A DNA stretch of 64,000 bases, taken from positions 62,001 through 126,000 of the forward strand of contig CALLKK010000009.1 of NCBI GenBank assembly GCA_938008435.1, given 5' to 3'. The notes beneath the pieces were generated by a model that saw only the letters and a list, made by a program, of their open reading frames with translations, searched no databases and was not told the origin of the DNA. Position numbers and translations under genes: made by a program. How positions within the stretch are numbered: the first letter of the stretch is position 1; each line of letters starts with the position of its first letter. The stretch is from an uncultured Steroidobacter sp. (GTDB lineage: Bacteria; Pseudomonadota; Gammaproteobacteria; Steroidobacterales; Steroidobacteraceae). Below, in pieces: positions 53,648-63,078 of the stretch.

Positions 53648-53962
53648 ATGAACGGCACAAGAACCCTGCTCCTGGCGCTCGCGATGCTACCGGCGATGCT
53701 GTCGCCGACGGCCACGCCGGCGGACGAGGACCACGAAATTGCGCGGCGCGCCGTCGAACGCGGCGAGATCCTGCCGCTCTCGAGAATCCTCGCGCTCATC
53801 GAACGCGATCATCCCGGACGGGTGCTCGAAGTCGAGCTCGACCGCGAGGATGGCCGCTACGTCTATGAGATCGAGGTGTTGCGCACGGACGGCCGAGTGA
53901 TCGAGCTGACCTATGACGCGAGCACCGGCGAGCTCCTGGAAACCGAGATCGACGACGATTAG
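53648..53962 (+). CDS. Exported PepSY-domain protein preceding a two-component system
   Basis: A 104-residue protein with a signal peptide (LLLALAMLPAMLSPTATPA). The PepSY domain carries LPLSRILALIERDHPGRVLEV, YVYEIEVLRTDGRVIELTYD and STGELLETEIDDD. It lies 99 bases before the response regulator gene and probably shares its transcript. Presumed periplasmic; the acidic C-terminus may bind metal, which is inference. Confidence 0.87.
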   Translation: MNGTRTLLLALAMLPAMLSPTATPADEDHEIARRAVERGEILPLSRILALIERDHPGRVLEVELDREDGRYVYEIEVLRTDGRVIELTYDASTGELLETEIDDD

Positions 53963-54061
53963 ACGTAGCCGGCAGCCGTCGACACCCGCAGGCAACGTGA
54001 ACGACAGTCGGGCGATGCACTACCCTTCTGTTTCTGCAACCCGGATCGGCAGTAAGGAACG

Positions 54062-54733
54062 ATGCGCGTTCTAGTCGTCGAGGACGAAGCCAAGCTCGCC
54101 GAGCGCATTCGTGCGGCGCTCGTGGAAGCAGGCCTGACGGCCGACATCGCGCCGGACGGCGTCGAAGCGCAGTTCCTCGGCGAAACGGAAACTTACGATG
54201 CAGCCGTGCTCGATCTGGGCCTGCCGAAAATCGACGGGCTGAGCGTACTCGAGCATTGGCGCAAGGCCGGCCGCAAGATGCCCGTGCTCATCCTCACTGC
54301 GCGCAGCCGCTGGCACGAAAAGCTCGCCGGATTCAATGCGGGCGCCGACGACTACCTCACCAAGCCGTTCGAGATGGACGAGCTCGTGGTGCGCGTAAAG
54401 GCGCTCATCCGGCGCAGCACAGGACATGCCTCGGCAATTCTCGAGTGCGGCCCCTTGAAGCTCGACACGAATGCGGCGCGCTTCGAATACGACGGTCAGC
54501 CGCTCGAGCTCACGCCGCAGGAGTACCGCATCCTGGCCTTTCTCATGCACCACGCAGGACGCGTCGTGAGCCGCACCGAGCTCATGGAGCACGTGTACGC
54601 ACGCGATGCGGACAGCGACTCGAACGTGCTCGACGTGCTGATCGGGCGCATTCGCAAGAAGCTGCCCGCACCGATGCTCACGACAGTGCGCGGCCACGGT
54701 TTCGTGCTGGGGCGCACGCGTGAGACTTCTTAA
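54062..54733 (+). CDS. OmpR/PhoP-type response regulator
   Basis: A 223-residue regulator. The receiver has the acidic pocket VVEDEA, phosphorylated Asp51 (AAVLDLGLPKIDG) and Lys in YLTKPFEMDEL. The winged helix domain (about 130-220) shows LTPQEYRILAFLMHHAGRVV, SRTELMEHVYARD and VDVLIGRIRKKL-like blocks (here VLDVLIGRIRKKL). It overlaps the kinase gene by 14 bases. PhoP/QseB-like members often respond to cations or peptides, in keeping with the PepSY neighbours. Confidence 0.94.
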   Translation: MRVLVVEDEAKLAERIRAALVEAGLTADIAPDGVEAQFLGETETYDAAVLDLGLPKIDGLSVLEHWRKAGRKMPVLILTARSRWHEKLAGFNAGADDYLTKPFEMDELVVRVKALIRRSTGHASAILECGPLKLDTNAARFEYDGQPLELTPQEYRILAFLMHHAGRVVSRTELMEHVYARDADSDSNVLDVLIGRIRKKLPAPMLTTVRGHGFVLGRTRETS

Positions 54734-56042
54734 GTCGCTACGCTCGCGCCTGCTCGTCGGCGCGCTCATCTGGGTCGCTTGCGCCAGCATCGCCGGCGGT
54801 TGGGCGCTTTCCTATGCCTTCCGGTCCGCTGCCGAAGATGCATTCGATGCGCGCCTGACCTCACTCGTCTCGGTCTTGATCGGCTCGGTGGATGCCGACC
54901 GCAACGGACAGCTTACGCTCGCACGGGGCATCGGCGATCCCCAATTCGAACAGGTTTACTCCGGCTGGTATTGGCTCGTCGCCGACCGCGCCGGCGTACG
55001 TCTGCGCTCGCGCTCGCTGTGGGATTTGAGGCTGGAGGTGCCGGACACGCCCGTCACTGCAACGCCGCGCGTCATGACCACGCATGATCCGCTCGGACGC
55101 GAGATTCGCGTCGCGGTTCAAACCGTGCTGTTGCCGAACGCCGCCTCGCCGGTGACCTTCCTCGTGAGCGGCGACGGCGAGACGCTGCGCAGCGAGATCC
55201 GCCGCTTCAACGTGGTGCTGCGCAGCGCCCTTGCGGCACTGGCGCTCGGCCTGCTTCTCGCGTTGCTCGCACAGATCCGTTTCGGCTTGCGCCCGCTCGA
55301 GCGGCTCGTCCACGAAGTCGAAGCGGTGCGCACCGGCAAGTCGAGCCAGCTGTCCCCGCTCGAGACGACGGAGCTCGACGCGCTCGTCACCGAAGTCAAC
55401 TCGTTGATTGCGCACAACCGCGAGGTCGTCGAACGTGCGCGTGCGAGCGCAAGCGATCTCGCGCACGCGCTCAAGACGCCGCTCGCAGTGATCAAGTCCT
55501 TGGAGACCGACGGCGAAGCCGCGCGAGAACGAAGGCAACAAATCGCCGCAATGGAACGTATCGTCACGCGTCATCTCGCACGTGCCTCCGCCGCTGGCGC
55601 TGGACGACATCGCGCGCTTGCGCTCTCGCCCATCGTCGATGAGATTGCACACGGACTGCAACGCGTCTACGCCGAGCGCGATCTCCTCATCCGAAATGAG
55701 CTCGCCGCCGACCTCGCCTATCCGGCCGATCAGGAAGACCTCGAAGAGATGCTCGGAAACCTGCTCGAGAATGCGTGCAAGTGGGCCACGCATGCCGTCC
55801 GCGTGAGGAGCCGACGCGACGCCGGACAGCTATGCATCATTGTCGAGGACGATGGCCCCGGCATTCCCGACGAACATGCCCATCAAGCGATCGCACGCGG
55901 CGTTCGCCTCGACGAGAAAACGTCCGGCACAGGGTTGGGCCTCGCCATCGTCACCGATCTTGCGACGTTGTATGGCGGAGAGCTCGCACTGGCACGGTCG
56001 GAGCTTGGAGGCGTCAAAGCGGAGTTAAAGCTTCCGACCTAG
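54720..56042 (+). CDS. Sensor histidine kinase partner of the OmpR-type regulator
   Basis: A 440-residue inner-membrane kinase. Two membrane helices (about 11-33 and 166-186) enclose a periplasmic sensor. A HAMP-like segment follows, then the phosphorylated His249 in ASDLAHALKTPLAVIKS. The ATPase domain has NLLENACKWA, DDGPGIPDEH and GTGLGLAIV. GTG 54720 is the only start that gives the first helix; it overlaps the regulator gene by 14 bases, so the pair is translated together. It resembles PhoQ in layout, but the ligand is not known. Confidence 0.93.
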   Translation: MRLLKSLRSRLLVGALIWVACASIAGGWALSYAFRSAAEDAFDARLTSLVSVLIGSVDADRNGQLTLARGIGDPQFEQVYSGWYWLVADRAGVRLRSRSLWDLRLEVPDTPVTATPRVMTTHDPLGREIRVAVQTVLLPNAASPVTFLVSGDGETLRSEIRRFNVVLRSALAALALGLLLALLAQIRFGLRPLERLVHEVEAVRTGKSSQLSPLETTELDALVTEVNSLIAHNREVVERARASASDLAHALKTPLAVIKSLETDGEAARERRQQIAAMERIVTRHLARASAAGAGRHRALALSPIVDEIAHGLQRVYAERDLLIRNELAADLAYPADQEDLEEMLGNLLENACKWATHAVRVRSRRDAGQLCIIVEDDGPGIPDEHAHQAIARGVRLDEKTSGTGLGLAIVTDLATLYGGELALARSELGGVKAELKLPT

Positions 56043-56140
56043 ATGGGCGCTGGGCGGCTGGCCAGAATAGGCTACGGCGACGGGCAACGGGCTACCGCCA
56101 GGAAAGGCTCGACGCGCGCGCCTTTTGCCCAGCTTCCAGC
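56043..56140. repeat. Family-2 repeat element
   Basis: GGGCTACCGCC and AGGCTACGGCGACGG form the left part, a GACGCGCGCGCC core follows, and CTTCCAGCCTAGAACC is the right arm, the end of which overlaps the stop codon of the TonB receptor gene. Confidence 0.6.
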
Positions 56141-58528
56141 CTAGAACCTCACTCTCGCTCCCACCCACGCCGCGCGCGGCGGTCCTGCGCCGTAGAAGCG
56201 CGGATCGGAGAACTCGGGGAAGACCTCGTCCGGCTCGCCGAGCAAACCGAAAGTTTCGTAGTCCTCATCGAGCGCGTTCTCGACGCGAACGAACAGCGCA
56301 GCGTGATCGTTCAAGCGATACTCGCCGCGCAGATTGAGCACGGCGTACGCATCGGTCTTGTCGAGGAGATTCGGCTCATCGCCGCGCAGATACACGCCGG
56401 AGCGGTAATTGACGTCGGCGCCGATGGTCAAGCGGTTCGTGACGAAGAAGTCCACAGCAGCATTGGCCTGGTGCTTCGGAATGCCCGGAATCGTCGAGCC
56501 GGCCGGCACGAGCAGCGCTTCTTCACCGATCGCTCCCGGCTCGTCGGCATCGTCATCGTCCTCGACGAGCGGGTGATTGGGACTGTTGACCACGAATGCG
56601 TCTTCGAACGTGGCATCGACGTAGCTGTAATCGAACGACCACCGCACCCGCGAGGCCCTCTGTTCCAAACCGAGCTCCAGCCCGGCACGGCGCGTGTCGC
56701 CGACATTGGCGAAGAAGCCCACGTTCGCCTGTGCGCCGCCGGTCGTCTGGAACAGAATGTCGTCGCGATTCGTCGCGTGGAACGCGCCGATGCGCCAACG
56801 CAGGCCTGTCGTCAGCTCGCCGCGCAAACCGAGCTCGGCGGTGCGCGCGACGACCTGTTCGAGCGGCGGATCGGCGAGGAATGCATTCGGCAGATTGCAC
56901 GGCGCATCTTCGCTCGCACATGCAAGCTCGACCGGCGTCGGCGTGCGCGTCGATTCGCCGATATTGGCGTAGAACGTCGTCGCCGTGCCGATTCGGTACG
57001 TCAAGCCGAGCGCGGGATTGAAACGCTCGAAGCGGTGGCGACCGTTGAGCTCGGGCGACTCGCCCGTACGGTCCTCCAATCGGATGCGCGTCGTATCGAA
57101 CCGACCGGACAGCGTGAGCCCTGTCCGGTCGGTTACCTCGAGCGTGTTCGCGAAATACACGCTCGCCACAGACACCTCGCTCTTGACATCCGTGAAGAAC
57201 TCTTGCGCGAAGATCCCTGTCCGCGACGTCGAGCGGTCGGGATTCAGGCGCGCCACTTCCGTCGCCGAGTTGAAATCGATCCGCCCCTCGTTGAACGACA
57301 GGCCGAACGTCAGATGATTCGGCCGCCCCGCCAGCGCGGCGCTCCAGCCGAGCTGCACCGAAGCGCCGTAGCTCTTCTGCTCGCGCCGACCGATGTTGTT
57401 GATGGCATTGAGCTCCTCGTCGTCGAGCTCGGCTTCGATGGGATTGCCGAACTGATCGAGCACGAGCGTGATGTCGTCATCGTCCTCGTCGGAACACTCT
57501 CCGTCGCCGTTCACATCCTCGAAGTTCTCTTCGACGAGAAACTCGCCCGAGCCGATCTCGCACTCCTCGAAAATCGTGCCGTCGCCGTTGAACGTGTCCG
57601 TGTCGATCTTGCGGTAGTACGCATTTCCCGCCAGCACCAGCGAATCCGACAGTCGGTGCTCGCCGGACAGGATCACCTGCACGTGCGAGTTCTCCGTGAT
57701 ATCCGGATGCGTGAATACCTGCTTGCGATCGAGGGCGAGCAGCTCGGCCGGTGAAGCGCCGTTGCCGCGCAGCTTCGTATCGCCGACCGCCACGCCGAGA
57801 TCGACGCTCGATGCATCGCCGTCGCGCCAGCTCAAGACTCCGAAGTAGCGCACCGCTTCGGACTTGGAGAAATCTCGCCAGCCGTCTTCCGCGAAGTAAT
57901 CGACGTTCGCGTAGTACCCGAAGGATTCGCCGTGCCCGCCGTGCTGCAGCGAGGCCACGGTGCGGCCGAACGAGCCACCGTACGCTTCAAGACCGGTTCC
58001 CTGATAGCGAAATCCATTCTTCATTTGCAGCGACAGCACGCCGCCCAAGGCATTGAGACCGAAGACCGGGTGCGAACCGCCGAGCATCTGCACGCTGTCT
58101 ACGGCCGACAACCCGATGAGATCCCAGTTCACCGTATCGCCGAACGGATCGTTGATGCGCACGCCGTTCTGATAGACCGCGAGTCCCTGCGGCAAACCGA
58201 GAAGCGGCGAGGCCGTGAAGCCGCGAAAGTACACGTCCGGCTGCAGAGGATTGTTCTGGGCGTGATTGATGTTGACGCTCGCGAACGAGCGGTTGAGCAC
58301 TTCAGTGATATCGGTGGCCTGCAGCCGCACGATGTCTTGCGCATCGGCCACCTGAACGCTCGAAGGCACGCGCGAGCTGTCGAGCGTCGTTCCGTACGGC
58401 GCAGTCACGATGACATGAGTTTCGCTGCCGACCGCATCAGGATCCGCCGCAGCCGCGGTATGTGCGCTGCAGGAACCGATCAACGCTATCGTGACGGCCA
58501 CTCTGACTCGGCGGGTGCTCGCGCTCAT
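56141..58528 (-). CDS. TonB-dependent receptor with a calcium-loop-like insertion
   Basis: A 795-residue receptor with a signal peptide (VAVTIALIGSCSAHTAAAA). HVIVTAPYGTTLDSSRVPSS precedes the plug (ITEVLNRSFASVNINHAQNN, SVQMLGGSHPVFGLNALGGVL). The barrel ends GARVRF with a terminal Phe. A barrel loop at about residues 342-395 holds an acidic DVNGDGECSDED stretch that reads like an EF-hand loop (D1, N3, D5, G6, D12). It is divergent from a NarL-type two-component pair. Cargo unknown. Confidence 0.92.
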   Translation of the reverse strand: MSASTRRVRVAVTIALIGSCSAHTAAAADPDAVGSETHVIVTAPYGTTLDSSRVPSSVQVADAQDIVRLQATDITEVLNRSFASVNINHAQNNPLQPDVYFRGFTASPLLGLPQGLAVYQNGVRINDPFGDTVNWDLIGLSAVDSVQMLGGSHPVFGLNALGGVLSLQMKNGFRYQGTGLEAYGGSFGRTVASLQHGGHGESFGYYANVDYFAEDGWRDFSKSEAVRYFGVLSWRDGDASSVDLGVAVGDTKLRGNGASPAELLALDRKQVFTHPDITENSHVQVILSGEHRLSDSLVLAGNAYYRKIDTDTFNGDGTIFEECEIGSGEFLVEENFEDVNGDGECSDEDDDDITLVLDQFGNPIEAELDDEELNAINNIGRREQKSYGASVQLGWSAALAGRPNHLTFGLSFNEGRIDFNSATEVARLNPDRSTSRTGIFAQEFFTDVKSEVSVASVYFANTLEVTDRTGLTLSGRFDTTRIRLEDRTGESPELNGRHRFERFNPALGLTYRIGTATTFYANIGESTRTPTPVELACASEDAPCNLPNAFLADPPLEQVVARTAELGLRGELTTGLRWRIGAFHATNRDDILFQTTGGAQANVGFFANVGDTRRAGLELGLEQRASRVRWSFDYSYVDATFEDAFVVNSPNHPLVEDDDDADEPGAIGEEALLVPAGSTIPGIPKHQANAAVDFFVTNRLTIGADVNYRSGVYLRGDEPNLLDKTDAYAVLNLRGEYRLNDHAALFVRVENALDEDYETFGLLGEPDEVFPEFSDPRFYGAGPPRAAWVGARVRF

Positions 58529-58637
58529 CCCCTGCTCCCTCCAGTCGCGATTCGCAGCGCGCAATACCGCTGCGTCTGACGCGCATCAAACTGCCTTCGG
58601 GCGCAAAAGTTGCACAAGGGAATTTGTCCTGATGTGC

Positions 58638-58654
58638 CCGGGAATGATTCCCGG
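58638..58654. promoter_or_regulatory. Perfect inverted repeat between TonB receptor and kinase genes
   Basis: CCGGGAA-TGA-TTCCCGG lies in the divergent region, 110 bases from the receptor start and 136 from the kinase start. It could be an operator for the NarL-type regulator encoded beside it. Confidence 0.5.
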
Positions 58655-58789
58655 TGACACTCATCGTCGGTTCGGCGCGGCACGCAAGCCGTTGTCACGA
58701 TAGGTACGTCTGCGTACGCCGCGATTCGGAGCACAGATGCCGCCGCCCGTTCACCACTGGTCGGCGCGCGCAGCTACCGGGAGGGACGA

Positions 58790-59827
58790 ATGTCACTCAT
58801 GACACAGTGTCACGCTGAAGCACCGCACACAGGTGTCTCGTTTCCGTGGCGCGACGCGGCGATCGTGGTGGGCGCCACACTACTCTCGGCAATCGTCTTC
58901 GTCCGCATTGACCTCAGCGAATCGTTGTTCGCCTTCACGCGAGACTGGGAACATCTACAGATCGACGAGCTTCCGATCACCCTGCTCGTGCTCGCGATCG
59001 GGCTCGGCTGGTTCGCCTGGCGTCGGTATACCGAAATGCGCCGCGAGCTCGCCGCACGCGCAGCGGCCGAAGCTCGGCTGGCCGCGCTGCTCGAAGACCA
59101 TCGGCGGCTTACTCACCGCTACGTACACCTGCAGGAATCGGAGCGCAAAGCGCTGGCGCGCGAGCTGCACGATGAGCTCGGGCAATATTTGTACGCGATC
59201 AAGACCGATGCCGTGGCGATTCAGCGCAAGGCGGACCGCAGCGAGCTCGCAGTTCACCAATCGGCGTCGGCGATCGTGGCGCACTGCGATCACGTTCAGG
59301 AGTGCGTGCGTGCGCTCATCGGCCGACTGCGTCCGATCGGCCTGGATGTGCTCGGCCTGCGCGCCGCGCTCGAGCACTTTTTTCAGATGGTGCGCGCGAG
59401 CACGCCGCAACGCGCGCTCAACGTGCGCCTGGAGGGCGATCTCGACGACCTCGACGACGCCACCTCGCTCGCCGTCTATCGGCTCATTCAGGAAGGTCTC
59501 ACGAACGTATCGCGCCATGCCGGAGCGCGCAGCGTGGAGGTCGAGGTTGCCCGCGCCGCGGACGACACCGACGCGAAGGACGAGATTGCGGTGCGGATCG
59601 TCGATGACGGCCACGGCGCCGATCCGCACGCGAAGACGCTCGGGCTCGGCCTGCTCGGCATGCGCGAGCGCGTCGAGATGCTCGGCGGGACGTTCGAGAC
59701 TCGCACTGCCCTCGGCCAAGGCTTTGCCATCTATGCCCGAATTCCGGTGACGGGTCGCACGAGGCGCCAGCACGTCGAACAGACCGTGTGCGAACCCGAT
59801 GCTCGCCCCATCGCTTCCATCAATTGA
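58790..59827 (+). CDS. NarX/UhpB-type sensor histidine kinase
   Basis: A 345-residue kinase with two membrane helices (about 22-42 and 60-78) and almost no periplasmic loop. The HisKA_3 domain carries His127 in ALARELHDELGQYLYAIKTD. The ATPase domain contains IQEGLTNVSRHAGA, DDGHGADPH and GLGLLGMRERVEMLGG. GGGAGGG precedes ATG 58790. Since little is exposed outside, it may sense through a partner, such as the divergent TonB receptor. Confidence 0.92.
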   Translation: MSLMTQCHAEAPHTGVSFPWRDAAIVVGATLLSAIVFVRIDLSESLFAFTRDWEHLQIDELPITLLVLAIGLGWFAWRRYTEMRRELAARAAAEARLAALLEDHRRLTHRYVHLQESERKALARELHDELGQYLYAIKTDAVAIQRKADRSELAVHQSASAIVAHCDHVQECVRALIGRLRPIGLDVLGLRAALEHFFQMVRASTPQRALNVRLEGDLDDLDDATSLAVYRLIQEGLTNVSRHAGARSVEVEVARAADDTDAKDEIAVRIVDDGHGADPHAKTLGLGLLGMRERVEMLGGTFETRTALGQGFAIYARIPVTGRTRRQHVEQTVCEPDARPIASIN

Positions 59828-59838
59828 GCTATCGCACC

Positions 59839-60543
59839 ATGAACGTATCGATTCAAGTCTTGCTCGTCGACGATCACGCCGTCGTGCGCGAAGGCTATCG
59901 GCGTCTGCTCGAGGACAGCGGCATTCGCGTGGTGGGCGAGGCGGCGACTGCCGCGGACGCTTACCGAGAATTCTGCACGCGCACGCCGGATGTCGTGGTC
60001 ATGGACATCGCCTTACGCGGCGTAAGCGGCATCGAAGGCATGCGTCGCATCCTTGCGCGCGACCCGAACGCGCGGGTGCTCATCTTCAGCATGCATCAGG
60101 AGATCATCTTCGTGCGGCGCGCGCTCGAAGCGGGCGCGGCAGGCTATCTGACCAAGGCCAGCGCGCCGCGGGTGCTCGTCGAGGCAGTCGCCACCGTCGC
60201 GCGCGGACAGCGCTTCTTGAGCCACGATGTTGCGATGGCGCTTGCGCTCGCTCCGGCACCGCAACCCACGACGCCGTCCGCACGGCTCTCCCCACGGGAA
60301 TTCGAGGTACTCAAGCTGCTGGCGCAAGGCTGCTCGCTGAACGAGATCGCAAGACAGCTGTGCCGTAACCCCAAGACGGTCGCGAATCACCAATCTGCGA
60401 TCAAGCAGAAGCTCGGCGCAGAGAACACAGCGCAGCTCGTGCACATGGCCATCGAGCTCGGTCTCGTGCCGCCGCTCTATCAGCTCGCGTGCGGCGAGAC
60501 AGACGTGCCGCGCGCCCGGCAGGACGCGCGCACGCCGTCGTGA
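59839..60543 (+). CDS. NarL/FixJ-type response regulator
   Basis: A 234-residue regulator. The receiver shows VLLVDDHAVVREGY, phosphorylated Asp56 (VVVMDIALRG) and Lys in YLTKASAPR. The LuxR-type helix-turn-helix spans about 155-215: LSPREFEVLKLLAQGCSLNE and KTVANHQSAIKQKLG. The C-terminal 25 residues beyond the domain are extra. It begins 11 bases after the kinase stop. A perfect inverted repeat in the kinase/receptor gap is a candidate target. Confidence 0.94.
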   Translation: MNVSIQVLLVDDHAVVREGYRRLLEDSGIRVVGEAATAADAYREFCTRTPDVVVMDIALRGVSGIEGMRRILARDPNARVLIFSMHQEIIFVRRALEAGAAGYLTKASAPRVLVEAVATVARGQRFLSHDVAMALALAPAPQPTTPSARLSPREFEVLKLLAQGCSLNEIARQLCRNPKTVANHQSAIKQKLGAENTAQLVHMAIELGLVPPLYQLACGETDVPRARQDARTPS

Positions 60544-60552
60544 CGAAACTTG

Positions 60553-61872
60553 CTATTCGCCGCCTGTGTCGCTTACGGCGGGCACGGGCTTGGTGAGCGC
60601 CGACGCTTCCGGATGACCTTCGTACACGGCGTCGCGGAAACGTTTGTGCAGCGGCACCTTGCCGAACGGTGCGTACTGAGTGAACAGCACCGCGACGATG
60701 TCGTTCGCAGGATCGACCCAGAACAACGTGTTGGCAAAACCGTCCCAGAAGAATTCGCCGACCGCGCCCGAGGCCTCGTCGCGATCGGCAGGCGGCGCGA
60801 TGCGTACTGCGAAATCGATGCCGAAGCCCACCTGCCCCTTGCTCGGCAGCCAGGACACGTCCGTCACCTCGGCCGGCATGTGATTCGTAGTCATGAGGCG
60901 GATGGCCTCTTCGCTCAGGATCCGCACGCCGTCGAGCTCGCCGCGATTGCGCAGCATCAGCGCAAAACGCATGTAGTCATCGAGCGTCGAGACCAGGCCC
61001 CAGCCGCCCGGCTTCAACGGCCAGTCCTTCAGGTTGAATTCGGCAGGCCCCGATGTCAGCGGCGTGAACGTGCCGTCATCGGCGCGCAGATACAACGTCG
61101 CCAAGCGCTCGCGAGCGTCGCCCGCGACGACATAGCGCGTATCGCGCATGCCGAGCGGCTCGAAAATGTGCTTCTTGAGATATTCGTCGAAGCGCTCGCC
61201 CGAGAGCCGTTCGACGAGGAAGGCTTGCACGTCGACCGACGGACCGTACAACCAGCGCGTGCCCGGCTGATACAGCAGCGGCACCGAACCCAGCTTCTGC
61301 GCCATCTGCTCGAGGGTGTTCTCCAACGCGAGCGGCGCCGCCTTGCGATAGAGCTCGCCGACCGGCGAAGTGTCTTCGTCGCCGGAGGTAAAGCCCGCGG
61401 TGTGGCGCATCACGTCGCGAATCGTGACCGGCCGACGCGGCGGTTCGTAGCGAGGCTTGCCGGAAGCGTCGGTCCCGGCATAGACACGCAGGCCCGCGAA
61501 CTCCGGTGCGTATTTCTCGAGCGGATCATCGAGGTCGAACTTGCCTTGATCGTACAAGCGCATCAAGGCAACGCCGGTAATCGGCTTGGTCATCGAGAAG
61601 ATGCGTACGAGCGTATCGCGCTGCATCGGTCGTTGCGCCTCGCGGTCGGCGAAGCCGAAGGCGCCGAAGTACGCCTCGTTGCCATGCTCGTAGACGAGCG
61701 CGGATACCCCGACGAGCTGTCCCGATTCGACGAGATCGCGCAGCGTCGCGTCGAGCCGACCCGCATCGACCAGATGCGCTTGCGGCTCGGCATGATGCGG
61801 CTGCGGCGATGGTGCCTTGCTGCATGCGGCAAGTGCGCTCGCGGCCAGGAGCGCGGCCATCCATCTCGACAT
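60553..61872 (-). CDS. Beta-lactamase-family serine hydrolase (class C-like esterase)
   Basis: A 439-residue predicted lipoprotein (lipobox ALAAC, Cys17). The serine motif is S93-M-T-K96 in RIFSMTKPITG; the second motif is Tyr in WLYGPSVDVQAFL, where true class C enzymes have YxN. RDVMRHTAGFTSG and LKPGGWGLVSTLDDYMRFALM are typical of the family. It lacks a clear KTG triad; GEFFWDGFANTLFWVDP occupies that place. An esterase or peptidase role is more likely than beta-lactam resistance. It lies downstream of DoxX on the same strand. Confidence 0.92.
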   Translation of the reverse strand: MSRWMAALLAASALAACSKAPSPQPHHAEPQAHLVDAGRLDATLRDLVESGQLVGVSALVYEHGNEAYFGAFGFADREAQRPMQRDTLVRIFSMTKPITGVALMRLYDQGKFDLDDPLEKYAPEFAGLRVYAGTDASGKPRYEPPRRPVTIRDVMRHTAGFTSGDEDTSPVGELYRKAAPLALENTLEQMAQKLGSVPLLYQPGTRWLYGPSVDVQAFLVERLSGERFDEYLKKHIFEPLGMRDTRYVVAGDARERLATLYLRADDGTFTPLTSGPAEFNLKDWPLKPGGWGLVSTLDDYMRFALMLRNRGELDGVRILSEEAIRLMTTNHMPAEVTDVSWLPSKGQVGFGIDFAVRIAPPADRDEASGAVGEFFWDGFANTLFWVDPANDIVAVLFTQYAPFGKVPLHKRFRDAVYEGHPEASALTKPVPAVSDTGGE

Positions 61873-61964
61873 ACCCTCACCTCGCTGGTTGGGACTGGAA
61901 GATGCCGCGCATTGTAGAGGCGCGCCCCCAGCGCGCGGCGCGCCGGCTCGTCAAGAACTGCGAA

Positions 61965-62348
61965 TCAGCGCGCGTTGACGGCGAAGCGCCCCGGCCCCAT
62001 GAGCCCGAGCGCGGCCGCGGTCACCAGGAACATGGCCTGCAGCTCGATCGCCCAGCCGCCTTGATTGTTGAGCGCGGCGATCTGGCCCATGTGCACGAGA
62101 CCGATCGCGAACAGCATATTGATGACAATGATCCACGCGCCCACCCGCGAATAGAACCCGAGGATCACGAGCAGCGGCGCCACGACTTCGCCGACATAGA
62201 CGCCGAAGGCGAGAAATCCGGGCAGGCCGGCCTTGCTCAGCATGGCGGAAATGCCGCCGACGCCCGCGATGAGCTTGTGAATGCCGTGCAGGAGAATGGT
62301 GCCGCCGAGCACGAGCCTGAGCAGCAGGCGTCCGATGTCGTTTCCCAT
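61965..62348 (-). CDS. DoxX-family membrane protein
   Basis: A 127-residue protein with four membrane helices. IGRLLLRLVLGGTILLHGIH and FGVYVGEVVAPLLVILGFYSR are characteristic. ATG 62348 places the first helix correctly. DoxX-like proteins are linked to thiol and redox stress at the membrane. It probably shares a transcript with the serine hydrolase gene 92 bases on. Confidence 0.9.
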   Translation of the reverse strand: MGNDIGRLLLRLVLGGTILLHGIHKLIAGVGGISAMLSKAGLPGFLAFGVYVGEVVAPLLVILGFYSRVGAWIIVINMLFAIGLVHMGQIAALNNQGGWAIELQAMFLVTAAALGLMGPGRFAVNAR

Positions 62349-62497
62349 GTGAGCGCTCTCTTTGTGTATCGACAATTGCGCAAATGCGCGCGACGACAAG
62401 CGTGCTTGCGCGCCGACGGCATCGTCAAGCTGCGCGCGTGTCAACGTATTGCGCGAAGGGACGCTATGAGGACTGCATCACAGTCAAGGAGGCTCGT

Positions 62498-62929
62498 ATG
62501 TCGATTCGGATGCTGATTGCCGCAGCCCTCGTTCTTGCCGCCACGCACGCGCTCGCGCAGCAGCGCGAGCTCTTGTCCGAGCGCATTGCACGGATGGACA
62601 CCAATCGCGACGGCCTGATCTCGAAGGACGAATTCGTCGCGGCGCGCACCGCCGCCTTCGCCGAACGCGATCGCAATGGCGATGGCCAGCTTGACAGCCG
62701 CGACATCCCCAGGCGGCTCGCGCGACGCATGGGCACGCGTCTGACGAGCGCTCAGGCGCAGATGGACTCAGACGGCGACGGCAAGATCAGCAAAGAAGAA
62801 TTCGTCGAAGCCGGCGTGCGCCTGTTCGAGCGCGCCGATGCGAACGGCGATGGCGTGCTCGACAGTGCCGAGATCGCTTTATTGCAGGAGGCCCTCACGG
62901 AGCGCACACAGCTACGTCGACCGCGGTGA
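62498..62929 (+). CDS. Exported four-EF-hand calcium-binding protein
   Basis: A 143-residue protein with a signal peptide (MLIAAALVLAATHALA). Four EF-hand loops are visible: DTNRDGLISKDE, DRNGDGQLDSRD, DSDGDGKISKEE and DANGDGVLDSAE, arranged in two pairs. AAGGAGG precedes ATG 62498. It would bind calcium in the periplasm or outside the cell. It is divergent from DoxX. Confidence 0.93.
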   Translation: MSIRMLIAAALVLAATHALAQQRELLSERIARMDTNRDGLISKDEFVAARTAAFAERDRNGDGQLDSRDIPRRLARRMGTRLTSAQAQMDSDGDGKISKEEFVEAGVRLFERADANGDGVLDSAEIALLQEALTERTQLRRPR

Positions 62930-62954
62930 GGAGTAACGGAACCTACACGCGGGC

Positions 62955-63070
62955 ATAGCGCTTGAATCTGGGCTGAAGGCGGTAGGCGGCAGTCTGTAGG
63001 ACAGAAACCGTTGCGCCCAGCGCGTACGACGCGTGCTCGAGGGCGTGCTCTCCTACCGCCTCAAACCAGG
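62955..63070. repeat. Family-2 repeat element
   Basis: GGCGGTAGGCGGCAGTCTGT then AGGACAG forms the left arm, TTGCGCCCAGCGCG the core, and CTACCGCCTCAAACCAGG the right arm, nine bases before a small lipoprotein gene. Confidence 0.6.
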
Positions 63071-63078
63071 ACACCGCC

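Noticed and set aside
60553..61872. Antibiotic-resistance class C beta-lactamase
   Set aside because: The SxxK motif is present but the YxN and KTG motifs are not as in true AmpC; an esterase-like serine hydrolase fits better.
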